Assembly (NCBI GenBank): GCA_016787415.1
Contig: JAEUUT010000062.1
Location: 16,095-80,094 of the forward strand
DNA from: Saprospiraceae bacterium
GTDB lineage: Bacteria; Bacteroidota; Bacteroidia; Chitinophagales; Saprospiraceae
Length of the DNA stretch: 64,000 nt
Direction: 5' to 3'
Positions 44,874 through 54,618 of this stretch are shown in pieces (position 1 is the first letter of the stretch; the number at the start of each line of letters is the position of its first letter). Below the pieces are notes generated by a model, which was not told the origin of the DNA, did not search any database, and saw only the letters and a list, made by a program, of their open reading frames with translations. The position numbers were made by a program, and so were the translations under genes.

Positions 44874-46250
44874 ATGACTGCATTACTGCTACTCTTTACC
44901 ACTGCTATTGTCGGCTTGTTTGCCGGGCTGACGCAAAATCGTTCAATGCTGCAACCTATTGCACTGGTAGGCAGCCTGCTGGCCTTTGCAGCCACATTTT
45001 TCGACCCGCTGGGCTGGAACGACCGCTACACTTCCATGATGCAGTTCGACATTTTCGCCCTGTCCTTTTCAGGGGTCGTGATTCTGGCCACCGTTCTCAT
45101 TATCGGGCTAAGCGGCTGGGGTTTTCGCAACCTGAATGACACGCTGGGCGACAACTACGGCCTGATTCTGTTCAGTTTGTGCGGCGCGCTGTGCATGTTT
45201 TCATTTACAAATATGGTCATGCTGTTTCTCGGCATCGAAATCCTGTCCATCCCTTTGTACGTACTCGCTGGCAGCCGCCGCGACAACCTTTCGGGCAATG
45301 AAGCGGCCCTGAAATACTTCCTGATGGGGTCGTTTGCCACTGGTATTTTGCTGTTTGGCATGGCACTGGTGTACGGCGCCTGCGCCAGTTTCGACCTGGC
45401 AGTAATCAATGAAGCCGTTTCTGGCAAGGCCGGCGGAACAGGTATGCTGCATGTCGGCATTTTGCTGATTATTGTCGGCCTGAGTTTCAAAGTGTCGGCA
45501 GTGCCCTTCCATTTCTGGGCGCCGGATGTGTACCAGGGCAGCCCAAACCTGGTAACGACATACATGGCAACGGTGGTAAAAACCGCCGGCTTTGCCGCTT
45601 TTTATCGCTTGTTTTCGATGGCCTTCCCTGCTGCGGCTGATTTCTGGAATATTCCAGTAACGGTAGTGGCGGCGCTGACCATGACGGTAGCCAATTTTAC
45701 AGCCATTTTCCAGACAGATTTCAAGCGCATGATGGCCTATTCGTCCATTTCGCATGCGGGCTACCTCTTGCTGGCGATTCTGGCTATCGGAACGGCTGGA
45801 AGCGAGCGGGCATTGCTTTTTTATACCCTCACCTACTCGCTGGCAACGATCTGTGCATTTGGCGGATACATGGTGATTGCGGAGAAAAATGATGACAGTT
45901 CTTTTGCGGCATTTAATGGATTGAGCAAGAAACAGCCTTTTTTAGCAGCAGTGATGGCTATTGCCATGCTCACGCTGGCTGGCATCCCGCCGACGGCAGG
46001 CTTTTTTGGTAAATACTTCCTGTTCACAGCGGCATTTGCCAAAGCACCCTGGCTTATTGTACTGGCGGTAATCAACTCGGCCATTTCGATTTACTACTAT
46101 TTCAAGGTCATCATTGCCATGTATTTCAGTCGGGAAGAAAACACATACGAGGCATCCTTGCCCGTGGGTGTGCGTTGGGTCGTGCTGGCAGGCATGCTGT
46201 TGATTGCGCTGCTTACCTTGTGGCCTGGCAGCGTGTATGCGTGGATGTAA
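44874..46250 (+). CDS. nuoN: NADH-quinone oxidoreductase subunit N
   Basis: Third antiporter-like pump subunit and last nuo gene, 458 residues. Conserved features include FLGIEILSIPLYVLAGSRRDN (helix 5 Glu), FKVSAVPFHFWAPDVYQGSP (Lys helix) and FKRMMAYSSISHAGYLLLA. With it the set A to N is complete. Confidence 0.97.
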   Translation: MTALLLLFTTAIVGLFAGLTQNRSMLQPIALVGSLLAFAATFFDPLGWNDRYTSMMQFDIFALSFSGVVILATVLIIGLSGWGFRNLNDTLGDNYGLILFSLCGALCMFSFTNMVMLFLGIEILSIPLYVLAGSRRDNLSGNEAALKYFLMGSFATGILLFGMALVYGACASFDLAVINEAVSGKAGGTGMLHVGILLIIVGLSFKVSAVPFHFWAPDVYQGSPNLVTTYMATVVKTAGFAAFYRLFSMAFPAAADFWNIPVTVVAALTMTVANFTAIFQTDFKRMMAYSSISHAGYLLLAILAIGTAGSERALLFYTLTYSLATICAFGGYMVIAEKNDDSSFAAFNGLSKKQPFLAAVMAIAMLTLAGIPPTAGFFGKYFLFTAAFAKAPWLIVLAVINSAISIYYYFKVIIAMYFSREENTYEASLPVGVRWVVLAGMLLIALLTLWPGSVYAWM

Positions 46251-46281
46251 AATTGCATCACCTTTTAAACCTGATCCAAAT

Positions 46282-47481
46282 ATGAAACCGTACTCTTTTC
46301 TTGCATGCGGTGTACTGGCCTTCCTGCTTTCTGCATGTGGCTCTGACACCCCGCAGTCCAACACCACCACACCTGCTCCGACCACAACGGCCGAAAACCC
46401 GAAAACAAAGCCGGAAGTGTATCTGTATGCCACCACGGTGGACAAACTCAACCTGCGTGCCGAGCCGAACAAAAACGGGAAAGTAATTACCCAACTTGCG
46501 GAAGGCGATTTTGTGGAAAGTGCAGGAGAAGTGTCAAGCAACAAGGAAGAGGCACAACTGAGGGGTATCACTTACCTCGAACCCTATTTTAAAGTTACTA
46601 CCACGACGCCCGAACAACACAACGGATGGGCATTTGGCGGCGCCTTGCATGGTGTATATGCCGGAAGCCGGGCGAACAGCCCCGACCTGGGCAAACTTTC
46701 CCAGTTTACCATGTTCCTGAAAACGCTCGATGCCAAAAAACTCGAAAGCGGTAAAAAGGCATGGGATTATGTGCGTACCAATTTTGGGGATGCCGGCGGC
46801 AGCCTGGGCGATGCAGCGTTTATCCTTTTGCAGCAATACTTGTTCAGAATGGAGCGCGAAGGCGAGTTTTACACCATTACAGAGAAAATTTCCTGGAAAG
46901 ACGAAGACTACCTGGCCATCAACGACAACAAATTCGATATGAACCGCTACCCTGCCACGAAGTCGCTGGCAGAAAATGGTTTTAAATTGGCCACAGGCGA
47001 AGGAATGGTGTTTCCAGTGGTCGACTGGAATCAGTTATCGGCTTTTTTCAATGGGAAAGTGACAGAACCTATGTCGGTTTATCTCAAAGAAGAAACCGCT
47101 GAAAACAATATGACCATGTACAATGATGGCGGAATTATCGTGCCATTGCAGGAAATTGCCGACCGCGCTGCTACCTGGGAAAAATTCAACGCCGATCATC
47201 CTTACTTCGTGCGCAAGGTAGAAACCAACGAATCCGAACGCTGGATGCGACTGATCATGGTAAACGGCTCCGACAATACGCCCACCTACAATTATGAATC
47301 GCAGGCTATCAGCGAGGATTTCAAAAATGTATGGGCCTATATCCAGCAAAAATACCCGGGCACCCGCCTGGCTGCTGTTGTAAAAGAAATTGCCGATCTA
47401 TCTGCCGCTGAAGGCTGGAAATACACCAAAAAGGTGGAAGACTGGCATATGAAATATGCGGAGAAGGAATACGCGGAGTAG
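46282..47481 (+). CDS. SH3-domain lipoprotein
   Basis: A 399-residue predicted lipoprotein. The leader ends in FLLSACGSD (lipobox), a Thr/Pro spacer follows, then a bacterial SH3 domain (about 50-125: DKLNLRAEPNKNGKVITQL, EPYFKV, NGWAFGGALHGVY). The remaining 270 residues form a helical and mixed domain that I do not recognise, with several Trp residues. Its N-terminal plan resembles the lipoprotein at 32622. ATG 46282 is chosen for the leader; it starts 32 bases after nuoN and may be the last cistron. Confidence 0.78.
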   Translation: MKPYSFLACGVLAFLLSACGSDTPQSNTTTPAPTTTAENPKTKPEVYLYATTVDKLNLRAEPNKNGKVITQLAEGDFVESAGEVSSNKEEAQLRGITYLEPYFKVTTTTPEQHNGWAFGGALHGVYAGSRANSPDLGKLSQFTMFLKTLDAKKLESGKKAWDYVRTNFGDAGGSLGDAAFILLQQYLFRMEREGEFYTITEKISWKDEDYLAINDNKFDMNRYPATKSLAENGFKLATGEGMVFPVVDWNQLSAFFNGKVTEPMSVYLKEETAENNMTMYNDGGIIVPLQEIADRAATWEKFNADHPYFVRKVETNESERWMRLIMVNGSDNTPTYNYESQAISEDFKNVWAYIQQKYPGTRLAAVVKEIADLSAAEGWKYTKKVEDWHMKYAEKEYAE

Positions 47482-47624
47482 TTATCCGTTATCCGTTATC
47501 TGTTATCAGGGGTGGTAAAGAGACCATCTATACATATTTTTTGGCCACTCAAAATGGAATGCCGAGGATATGTACAGATGGTCTCTTTACCACCCTGATA
47601 ACCAATAACAGATAACGGATAACC
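47482..47624. repeat. Stop-anchored inverted repeat with GTTATCC heptamers and a unique stem
   Basis: The TAG stop of the SH3 lipoprotein runs into GTTATCC GTTATCC GTTATCT GTTATCA. The inner stem is GGTGGTAAAGAGACCATCT (to 47529), mirrored at 47577-47595, with TACATAT/ATATGTA at the apex. The right arm returns to GATAACC-type units and stops 3 bases before the stop of the convergent beta-barrel gene. It therefore has the same plan but a different core. Confidence 0.9.
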
Positions 47625-47627
47625 AAT

Positions 47628-48236
47628 TCAGAAATTCCAGGTAAACCCAAACCGGTAATCCCAGGGCTGTTCAATAGACTCGATGTCATTGGCAATGGCA
47701 AAATTGTAATAAATACCAATTTCAGAGCCACCGCCTTCGCCAGAGCCGAAATTGTAGCCGGCGCCGAGGTATTGGTTGCTTCGGGTAAATTTATATTTTT
47801 TGATTGTATTGGGATTATCGATGTAGGGCTGTTGCACCCATTCATTGGCCAGTTCACCTTGTAAAAAGAAGCCGCGAAACACTTTTGCGCGCAGGAAAAT
47901 ACCCGCTTCCGTATTAAAAAGCGTAGCGCTCTTGTACCCGGCCACTTTAATGGAATTCATAAAAACGGAGACGCGGGGGCCGGCAGAAAAGGGGCCGAAA
48001 AATTTGTAGCCCACCATAGGGGCCAAGCCGAACCCAAAATTGCTTTGTCCATTGAAGGAACTAAAGCCCAGCGACACGCTCCCGCCGTACCACAACTTGT
48101 CTTTAAAAGGTATTTTATCATTCTTTTCCTTCTTGTCTTCATCGGGAAGATCAGGATTTTTTTGCGCAAATCCCTGATTTACAAGAAGCAACAAAAACAG
48201 AGCGACCAGCAGAGCCGGGTTTTTCAGATATGCCAT
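47628..48236 (-). CDS. Outer-membrane beta-barrel-like protein
   Basis: A 202-residue exported protein. The signal peptide (MAYLKNPALLVALFLLLLVNQGFAQ) is followed by a short acidic linker and alternating polar/hydrophobic strands (LWYGGSVSLGFSSF, GLAPMVGYKFF, NQYLGAGYNFGSG, IGIYYNFAI) ending with the C-terminal aromatic motif YRFGFTWNF, typical of porin-like barrels. About eight strands fit the length. ATG 48236 is chosen; 48284 would add residues upstream of the leader. Function unknown. Confidence 0.78.
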   Translation of the reverse strand: MAYLKNPALLVALFLLLLVNQGFAQKNPDLPDEDKKEKNDKIPFKDKLWYGGSVSLGFSSFNGQSNFGFGLAPMVGYKFFGPFSAGPRVSVFMNSIKVAGYKSATLFNTEAGIFLRAKVFRGFFLQGELANEWVQQPYIDNPNTIKKYKFTRSNQYLGAGYNFGSGEGGGSEIGIYYNFAIANDIESIEQPWDYRFGFTWNF

Positions 48237-48268
48237 TTTATTGAAATGTTTGGTTGAACATGAAAGTG

Positions 48269-48276
48269 CAAAAGTA
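48269..48276 (-). promoter_or_regulatory. Bacteroidota -7 box (TACTTTTG)
   Basis: The minus strand reads CCTACTTTTGCAC, 32 bases before the beta-barrel ATG. It is in the divergent region shared with the protease gene. Confidence 0.5.
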
Positions 48277-48396
48277 GGTTGCATTGGAGATTGGGTGTTT
48301 CAACTTTATCCATACAAAATAAAGTTTGCTACACCGGTTTTTAATAGAAACACGACAATTGACTTTTTTCAGCATTTCCTGAGGTAAAATTCTTTC

Positions 48397-48404
48397 TACT
48401 TTCG
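48397..48404 (+). promoter_or_regulatory. Near-consensus -7 box (TACTTTCG)
   Basis: TACTTTCGCGC differs from TAnnTTTG at one base and lies 60 bases before the ATG of the PKD metalloprotease gene. Confidence 0.35.
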
Positions 48405-48463
48405 CGCAACCACAGCCGATTGTATAACGTATTCCGTTACCAAACACTTTACTCTCTCGACAC

Positions 48464-51400
48464 ATGAACATCGGCTACCGATGCATGGCCTTTGCCTTGC
48501 TCTTACTGTTACAGGCCCCCTCTACCAACGCTCAATCCTTTTCCGGCACTCCTAACGATCAGTACAGGCATTCTGTTGCGCTGTCAAAAGCGTTCAAACA
48601 ATGGGAGGTGTATAGTTTGGACGCCTCAGGTGTTTTGTCTTCTGTAAAAAGCAGTCAACAAACAGACGTTACTTTGGGGGAACACCGTTGGAAACTTGAT
48701 TTGATCCCTGCTCATATTTTATCGCCCAATTACGTCTTGCAAGTGGTAACCCCGGAAGGCAAAGAGTTGCACAAGCAAGTAGAAGACCCTTCCTACCAGG
48801 GTTATGAAACGCGGGAAGGTGGCCAGGTGCGGCTTACCCTGGCCCCAAATTTCATATATGGTTTTGTAGAAGAATCTGCCGACACCTATTACATCGAGCC
48901 ATTGTCGTATTATGAATCCAGCGCTTCGGCAGATTTGTTCGTGGTATATGCCGACAAATCGGTCATTCCACATGAAAACGCAGTTTGCCTTGCCATTGAA
49001 CGAGATCACAAACGCTCGGAACTGGAACACAGAGCGCCACCAGAAGATACGCCGGAAACCATTTCGGCCTGCTACGAACTGGAATTGGCCATCGCTTCCG
49101 ACCGTTCGATGTTCAATAAATACTTTACTATTACGGCTGTTCAGAATCACAATATCGGTGTAATTAATACCGTACAGACCAACTACACGGGCGTATTCAA
49201 TCATGACATTGACTATTCCATTGTCACTCAATTGGTTATTACGGGTTCAGACCCCTGGAGCAATACCACAGATTCGGGCGATCTGCTGGATGAATTTGTC
49301 CTATGGGGTGAAAATGGCGGTTTTGGCAGTATTAACTACGATTTGGGAGAGCTGTGGACCAACAGGAGTTTTGACCAGGGGGTGGTTGGCATCGCCTATG
49401 TAGATGCTGTTTGCACCAACCAAAGGTACCATGCCTTGCAGGATTTCACTTCCAGTGCACAACAACTTCGTTGTATGACAGCGCATGAGATCGGGCATAA
49501 CTTTGGTTGTTTTCACGATCCGGAAAATGGAAGCAGTTGCCCGCCGAGTTACATTATGTGCCCGTTTGTGTCTACAACCAATACCTGGAGCAATTCTTCC
49601 AAAAACAAGATCAACACCAACCTGCCTGCCCTGATCAGTTCCGGTTGTTTGTCGCCTTGCGCCAGCGGCCCAGCCGTTAGCGCCAATTTTTCCTGGTCGC
49701 CCAATCCTGCCTGCCAGAGTCAGGCCGTGCAGTTTACGGATGCTTCCACAGGCACGGTTACTGGCCGTAGTTGGACCTTTCAAGGGGGTTCTCCCGCTAC
49801 ATCGACGCTGACCAACCCCAGTGTGACCTGGGCAACTCCGGGTACGTATAATGTCACTTTAACTGTCTCTGGTTCGGGAGGCCCTTCAACGGTTACCAAA
49901 CAGGTGATTATTGCTCCGAAGCCTACTGCCAACTTTTCTTTTAGTGTCAGTGGCAATACCGTCACTTTCACCAATACCTCTACCAATGCCAATACCTATT
50001 TGTGGAATTTCGGCAACGGCTTTACTTCTACGGAAACAGACCCGCAATTCACTTACCCTACCAGCGGCACATACAGTGTTACCCTGACCGCTACCAACAG
50101 TTGCGGCACTTCCACCAAAACGCTTCCTGTAAAAACAGCGCCTACGGCAGCCTTTAATGCCAATGTCCGAAACGGGTGCACGCCGCTGACCGTTCAATTT
50201 GTCAACCAGTCTACCGGTTCAGCCATCACAGGTTACAACTGGCAGTTCCCGGGAGGCACGCCTGCTACGTCTTCCATTTCCAACCCTATAGTGGTATTCA
50301 GCAGTGCAGGCGAATTTGATGTAACACTGACGGTTACCAACAGCGTAGGGTCGAGTAGTATTACCCAGGAATCATTTATAATAACACAAACGGCGCCAAC
50401 AGCCAGTTTTACCTCTCAGATAAACAACCTGAGTGTACAGTTTACCAATACTTCAACGGGGGGCAGTACCTACAACTGGGATTTCGGAGATGGAATGAGT
50501 AGCACGCAGTTCAGTCCAAACCATACCTATTCCACCGGTAACCTTTATACCGTAACGCTTACCGTAACCAACCCTTGCGGGGTAAAAACCTTTACGCGTT
50601 CCATACAACTGGAACAAGGCCCTGTGCCGGGCTTTAGCGCCAATGTTACTTCCGGCTGTGGACCGCTTACCGTTACTTTCACCAATGAGTCGAGCGCCAA
50701 TGCCGACACGTACCTCTGGGAATTTCCGGGCGGCACCCCGTCCAGTTCCACAGAAACCAATCCGACAGTAGTGTACAACGATGCGGGCGTGTACGATGTG
50801 GTGTTGACCGCCACCAACGAAGCAGGCAGTACTCCCCTTACACAAAGCGCTTATATTACCGTTTTGGGGCCACCCGAGGCTGCTTTCAGCAGTACAGCCT
50901 CTTTGCTGACAGCCACTTTCAGCAATACGACCCAAAATGCTACCACCTATTCCTGGAATTTTGGAGATGGCAGCCCCTTGAGTACAGACGCTCAGCCTGT
51001 ACATGCCTACGCCGCAGATGGAACCTATACCGTGACCCTTGTGGCCAGCAACGATTGTGGCAATACGACCATCACCCATACGGTAACCGTGGTGAGCCTG
51101 CCACAGGCAAATTTCAATGCCACCAACAATACAGGTTGCGCCCCTTTGAGTGTAACGTTTAACAATCAGTCTACTGCAAATGCTACCGGGTTTCAGTGGT
51201 CATTCCCTGGTGGAACGCCATCCTCTTCCACGGAAACCAGTCCAACGGTCGTGTATGCTGCACCCGGTATGTATAATGTAACCCTGATCGCCTCCAACAA
51301 TGCAGGCGCAGATACGACCCTGCAAACAGGAATGATCGTCGTAAATAGCGCACCCACAGCAAATTTTTCCTTTGCGTCCAATAACCTGACGGCCACTTTC

Positions 51401-53317
51401 TCCAATACTTCCGTCAACGCAACTTCCTATTCATGGAATTTCGGCGACGGCAGCCCGTTGAGTTCCCAGACAAATCCCGGCCACACTTTTGCAGCGGACG
51501 GGTTTTACCTGGTGACTTTGACGGCTATCAATGCATGTGGTACCAACGTAATAACGCATTCTGTACAAGTTACCAGCCCTCCTACAGCAGCATTTACCGC
51601 GGCCCAAACGAGTGGCTGCGGCCCCTTGTCGGTAACATTTACCAACCAGTCGAGCAGCAATGCCACTTCGTTCCAATGGTCCTTTCCGGGTGGTTCGCCT
51701 GTATCCTCCACGCTGCCCAACCCGGTTGTAACGTACACTACTCCAGGCACTTATACCGTCATGTTGACGGCTTCCAATGCAGCCGGAGCGCACGTAGTGA
51801 GCCAGACAAACTTCATCACTGTGCTTCCATTACCCACTGCTTTCTTTGAGTCGCAGGTTTTAGGATCGGAAGCAACCTTTACCAATGGTTCTCAAAACGG
51901 CTTGTCCTATTTCTGGAATTTTGGCGACCCTGGTTCCGCAAACAACACCAGTACGGAGGCAGAACCTGCTCACCAGTATGCACAGGATGGTGACTACACT
52001 GTAACGCTGACGGTCATGAACAACTGCGGAGCATCCACTTTGAGCCAGATCGTCCATATTGCTACACCACCTGCGGCCTCATTCACCTTTGTCGGAACCG
52101 GAGTCTTGTGTGCGCCGGCTTCTATTCAGTTTGAAAGTACCTCCAGTGAAAATACCACCTCTTATGAGTGGGTTTTTGAAGGAGGTTCGCCAGCATCCTC
52201 TACAGATAAAGACCCGCTGGTGACATGGGGCGTGCCAGGTTCCTACGTGATCAGTCTTACTGCAGTCAATGCAACAGGTTCCAGTACATACAATGATACC
52301 ATTGTTATAATCGGCCTTCCTCTTGCTGATTTCACCGTGCAAACCGCTGGCTTGTCTGTTGTCATGAGCAACGAAAGCACGGGGGCTGATCATTACAACT
52401 GGGATTTTGGAGATCCGGGCGCTGGCACAGACAATTTCAGCATAGAAACAACGCCCTCTCATACATACGACAGTACGGGTACCTATTACGTGCAATTGAT
52501 TGCACAGAATGATTGCGGCCTGGATACTTTTTTGCTCGAAGTGGTAATAGAAGGCGATGCCCCCATTGCAGCATTCAGCAGCGGAGATGCCAATACATTC
52601 TGTGTACCAGCCATGGTTCATTTCACGGATGCTTCAGTCGGAAACCCCGACAACTGGTTCTGGGAATTTCCGGGAGGTGATCCTGCCACTTCTACCGAAC
52701 AGAATCCGATTGTAACCTATTCGCAGCCAGGAACTTATACCGTCACGCTCACCAGCGGCAATGTATATGGGTCGGATGTAATATCCGAGGAACAAGCGAT
52801 TGTAGTAGCCGTACCGCCGGTGGCCTTGTTCGGCTATGCGGGTCTCGACAATGTAATTTTGTTTAGCAACGCTTCCACCGGCGCCGAAAGTTATTTCTGG
52901 CAATTTGGCGACGGAGATACCAGTACGTTGGAGTCGCCACAACATATCTTCACGGCATCTGGCACCTATGAAATCGTATTGATGGCCACCAATGAGTGTG
53001 GTTCCGATACCTTCTCCAGGGAAATTGAACTAACAGTCACCGGAACACAAAGTGCTACAGACTGGGATGTATTCCGCGTTTTCCCCAATCCAAATCCAGG
53101 CCGTTTTACAGTTGAGTTGAGCGGACTGCCACAAAATGAAGTGTCCTTCACGTTGTTCAATACGTTGGGTCAGCAACTAAATTTTGAAACGCAGGATTTC
53201 AGAAGTGGTTACCTGTTGCGTACGTTTGAATACGGCGATTTGCCTGCTGCCATGTACACCTTGCGCATCAGCGCGGGCGGACAAGGCAGGTATGTGAAAT
53301 TAGCAGTGCAGCGATAA
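48464..53317 (+). CDS. Secreted M12B-type metalloprotease with 14 PKD domains and T9SS sorting domain
   Basis: A 1617-residue cell-surface or secreted protein. Order: signal peptide (to about 24), a propeptide-like beta region (about 25-195), a reprolysin-type catalytic domain (about 205-395) with zinc motif HEIGHNFGCFHD (near 341) and a following Met (YIMCPF) as Met-turn, then 14 PKD domains (about 403-1530) and a C-terminal T9SS type A sorting domain (VFRVFPNPNPGRF to the end). The PKD domains alternate between two types: one with a Cys and FPGG, one with NFGDG and a Cys-Gly. It probably degrades extracellular proteins. It stands alone with its own promoter region. Confidence 0.93.
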   Translation: MNIGYRCMAFALLLLLQAPSTNAQSFSGTPNDQYRHSVALSKAFKQWEVYSLDASGVLSSVKSSQQTDVTLGEHRWKLDLIPAHILSPNYVLQVVTPEGKELHKQVEDPSYQGYETREGGQVRLTLAPNFIYGFVEESADTYYIEPLSYYESSASADLFVVYADKSVIPHENAVCLAIERDHKRSELEHRAPPEDTPETISACYELELAIASDRSMFNKYFTITAVQNHNIGVINTVQTNYTGVFNHDIDYSIVTQLVITGSDPWSNTTDSGDLLDEFVLWGENGGFGSINYDLGELWTNRSFDQGVVGIAYVDAVCTNQRYHALQDFTSSAQQLRCMTAHEIGHNFGCFHDPENGSSCPPSYIMCPFVSTTNTWSNSSKNKINTNLPALISSGCLSPCASGPAVSANFSWSPNPACQSQAVQFTDASTGTVTGRSWTFQGGSPATSTLTNPSVTWATPGTYNVTLTVSGSGGPSTVTKQVIIAPKPTANFSFSVSGNTVTFTNTSTNANTYLWNFGNGFTSTETDPQFTYPTSGTYSVTLTATNSCGTSTKTLPVKTAPTAAFNANVRNGCTPLTVQFVNQSTGSAITGYNWQFPGGTPATSSISNPIVVFSSAGEFDVTLTVTNSVGSSSITQESFIITQTAPTASFTSQINNLSVQFTNTSTGGSTYNWDFGDGMSSTQFSPNHTYSTGNLYTVTLTVTNPCGVKTFTRSIQLEQGPVPGFSANVTSGCGPLTVTFTNESSANADTYLWEFPGGTPSSSTETNPTVVYNDAGVYDVVLTATNEAGSTPLTQSAYITVLGPPEAAFSSTASLLTATFSNTTQNATTYSWNFGDGSPLSTDAQPVHAYAADGTYTVTLVASNDCGNTTITHTVTVVSLPQANFNATNNTGCAPLSVTFNNQSTANATGFQWSFPGGTPSSSTETSPTVVYAAPGMYNVTLIASNNAGADTTLQTGMIVVNSAPTANFSFASNNLTATFSNTSVNATSYSWNFGDGSPLSSQTNPGHTFAADGFYLVTLTAINACGTNVITHSVQVTSPPTAAFTAAQTSGCGPLSVTFTNQSSSNATSFQWSFPGGSPVSSTLPNPVVTYTTPGTYTVMLTASNAAGAHVVSQTNFITVLPLPTAFFESQVLGSEATFTNGSQNGLSYFWNFGDPGSANNTSTEAEPAHQYAQDGDYTVTLTVMNNCGASTLSQIVHIATPPAASFTFVGTGVLCAPASIQFESTSSENTTSYEWVFEGGSPASSTDKDPLVTWGVPGSYVISLTAVNATGSSTYNDTIVIIGLPLADFTVQTAGLSVVMSNESTGADHYNWDFGDPGAGTDNFSIETTPSHTYDSTGTYYVQLIAQNDCGLDTFLLEVVIEGDAPIAAFSSGDANTFCVPAMVHFTDASVGNPDNWFWEFPGGDPATSTEQNPIVTYSQPGTYTVTLTSGNVYGSDVISEEQAIVVAVPPVALFGYAGLDNVILFSNASTGAESYFWQFGDGDTSTLESPQHIFTASGTYEIVLMATNECGSDTFSREIELTVTGTQSATDWDVFRVFPNPNPGRFTVELSGLPQNEVSFTLFNTLGQQLNFETQDFRSGYLLRTFEYGDLPAAMYTLRISAGGQGRYVKLAVQR

Positions 53318-53343
53318 TTGATCAGTGCGTACAGTATTCGTGT

Positions 53344-53351
53344 TACTTTTG
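53344..53351 (+). promoter_or_regulatory. Bacteroidota -7 box (TACTTTTG)
   Basis: GTTACTTTTGCGGC lies 55 bases before the ATG of the EEP-family gene. Confidence 0.5.
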
Positions 53352-53398
53352 CGGCAAGTTCGTGTTCATTTTAGCACGACATCGCAAAATATTCCACT

Positions 53399-54499
53399 AT
53401 GGTAAAACGCACTGCCCTTCGTCGCGTGTTGCTGGCTATTGTCGGCATTGTTCTTGGCTATTTTATCCTCATTTTTGTACACGGATACCTGAGCGACTGG
53501 CAACCGGAAGAGGGTTCGGTTGCCATTGCGCCCACCCAAAATACCGTGGCCGCTCCCCTACCCGATTCGCTTGTTTTTCTGACCTGGAATGTTGGTTTCG
53601 GAGGCCTGGGCGCCGAGTCAGATTTTTTCTACGACGATGAAGGTATGTGGTACTCCGGCAGCAGTATGGTACGCACGCCCCAAGCGCTGGTAGAGAAAAA
53701 TGTGGCTGGCGCGCTGGATTTGTTGCGCCATACGGACGCTGACTTTGTGCTGCTACAGGAAGTGGAAGAAGCCTCAGATCGGAGTTACAACATCCGGCAA
53801 TACGATGCCTATTGCCAGGTTTTGCCAGGTTTTGCCGCCACTTATGCAGAAAATTATCATTGCGACCGGGTGCCCATTCCGCTGCTGGAACCCTGGAATG
53901 CATACGGAAAAGTGCGCTCTGGGCTGGGTACATTCAGCCGTTTTCAGCCTGCTGCTGTAGAAAGGCATCAATTGCCGGGGAAATACCCGATGCCCGACCG
54001 CATTTTCCAACTCGATCGTTGTGCAGCGCTGCATCGGTATACCCTTCAAAACGGCAAGCAACTCGTGGTGATTAACCTGCACAATGCAGCATACGACCCG
54101 GGCGATAAAATCAAGGCGATACAATTGCCTTACCTTAGAGACCTGGCAGTCCGGGAATTTGAACAAGGAAATTACGTAGTGCTGGGTGGCGACTGGAACC
54201 AGTGCCCGCCGCATTTCAGGTTCGACTCCTTTGCACCCGATCCTTCCGGCCGTTACCAGCAGGGAAACGTCCCACCTGATTTTTTTCCTGAAAACTGGGT
54301 TTTTGCCTACGACCCTACCGTTTCCAGTAATAGAAAATGTCGCAATCCGTATGAAAAAGGTAAAACATTCGAAACTTTAATCGACTTTTTTCTGGTTTCA
54401 CCAAATGTACAGGTACTAAAGGTAAAAGGTGTTCCACAGGATTATCAATTTTCCGATCACCAGCCGGTGCGCATGCAGGTGGTGTTGAACAAAAATTAA
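53399..54499 (+). CDS. Endonuclease/exonuclease/phosphatase (EEP) family protein, membrane-anchored
   Basis: A 366-residue DNase I-fold hydrolase. One N-terminal helix (about 8-28) likely anchors or exports it. EEP motifs are in order: FLTWNVGFGG (Asn), VLLQEVEE (catalytic Glu), LVVINLHNA, VLGGDWNQCPP (Asp and Asn) and SDHQPVRMQV (Asp-His). Substrates in this family range from DNA to phosphoinositides and sphingomyelin, so the exact reaction is unknown. Confidence 0.86.
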   Translation: MVKRTALRRVLLAIVGIVLGYFILIFVHGYLSDWQPEEGSVAIAPTQNTVAAPLPDSLVFLTWNVGFGGLGAESDFFYDDEGMWYSGSSMVRTPQALVEKNVAGALDLLRHTDADFVLLQEVEEASDRSYNIRQYDAYCQVLPGFAATYAENYHCDRVPIPLLEPWNAYGKVRSGLGTFSRFQPAAVERHQLPGKYPMPDRIFQLDRCAALHRYTLQNGKQLVVINLHNAAYDPGDKIKAIQLPYLRDLAVREFEQGNYVVLGGDWNQCPPHFRFDSFAPDPSGRYQQGNVPPDFFPENWVFAYDPTVSSNRKCRNPYEKGKTFETLIDFFLVSPNVQVLKVKGVPQDYQFSDHQPVRMQVVLNKN

Positions 54500-54565
54500 T
54501 CGGATTTATACCCTGAAAAGTGGTGGAAACCTTTGTAATTAAGCGTTAAAGTAGTTGCAATACCT

Positions 54566-54573
54566 TACTTTTG
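54566..54573 (+). promoter_or_regulatory. Bacteroidota -7 box (TACTTTTG) for gapA
   Basis: CTTACTTTTGCGCCGC lies 46 bases upstream of the chosen gapA ATG. Confidence 0.5.
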
Positions 54574-54618
54574 CGCCGCAACGAAACACATTCCGTAAAC
54601 AAAATACTCAAGATAACA

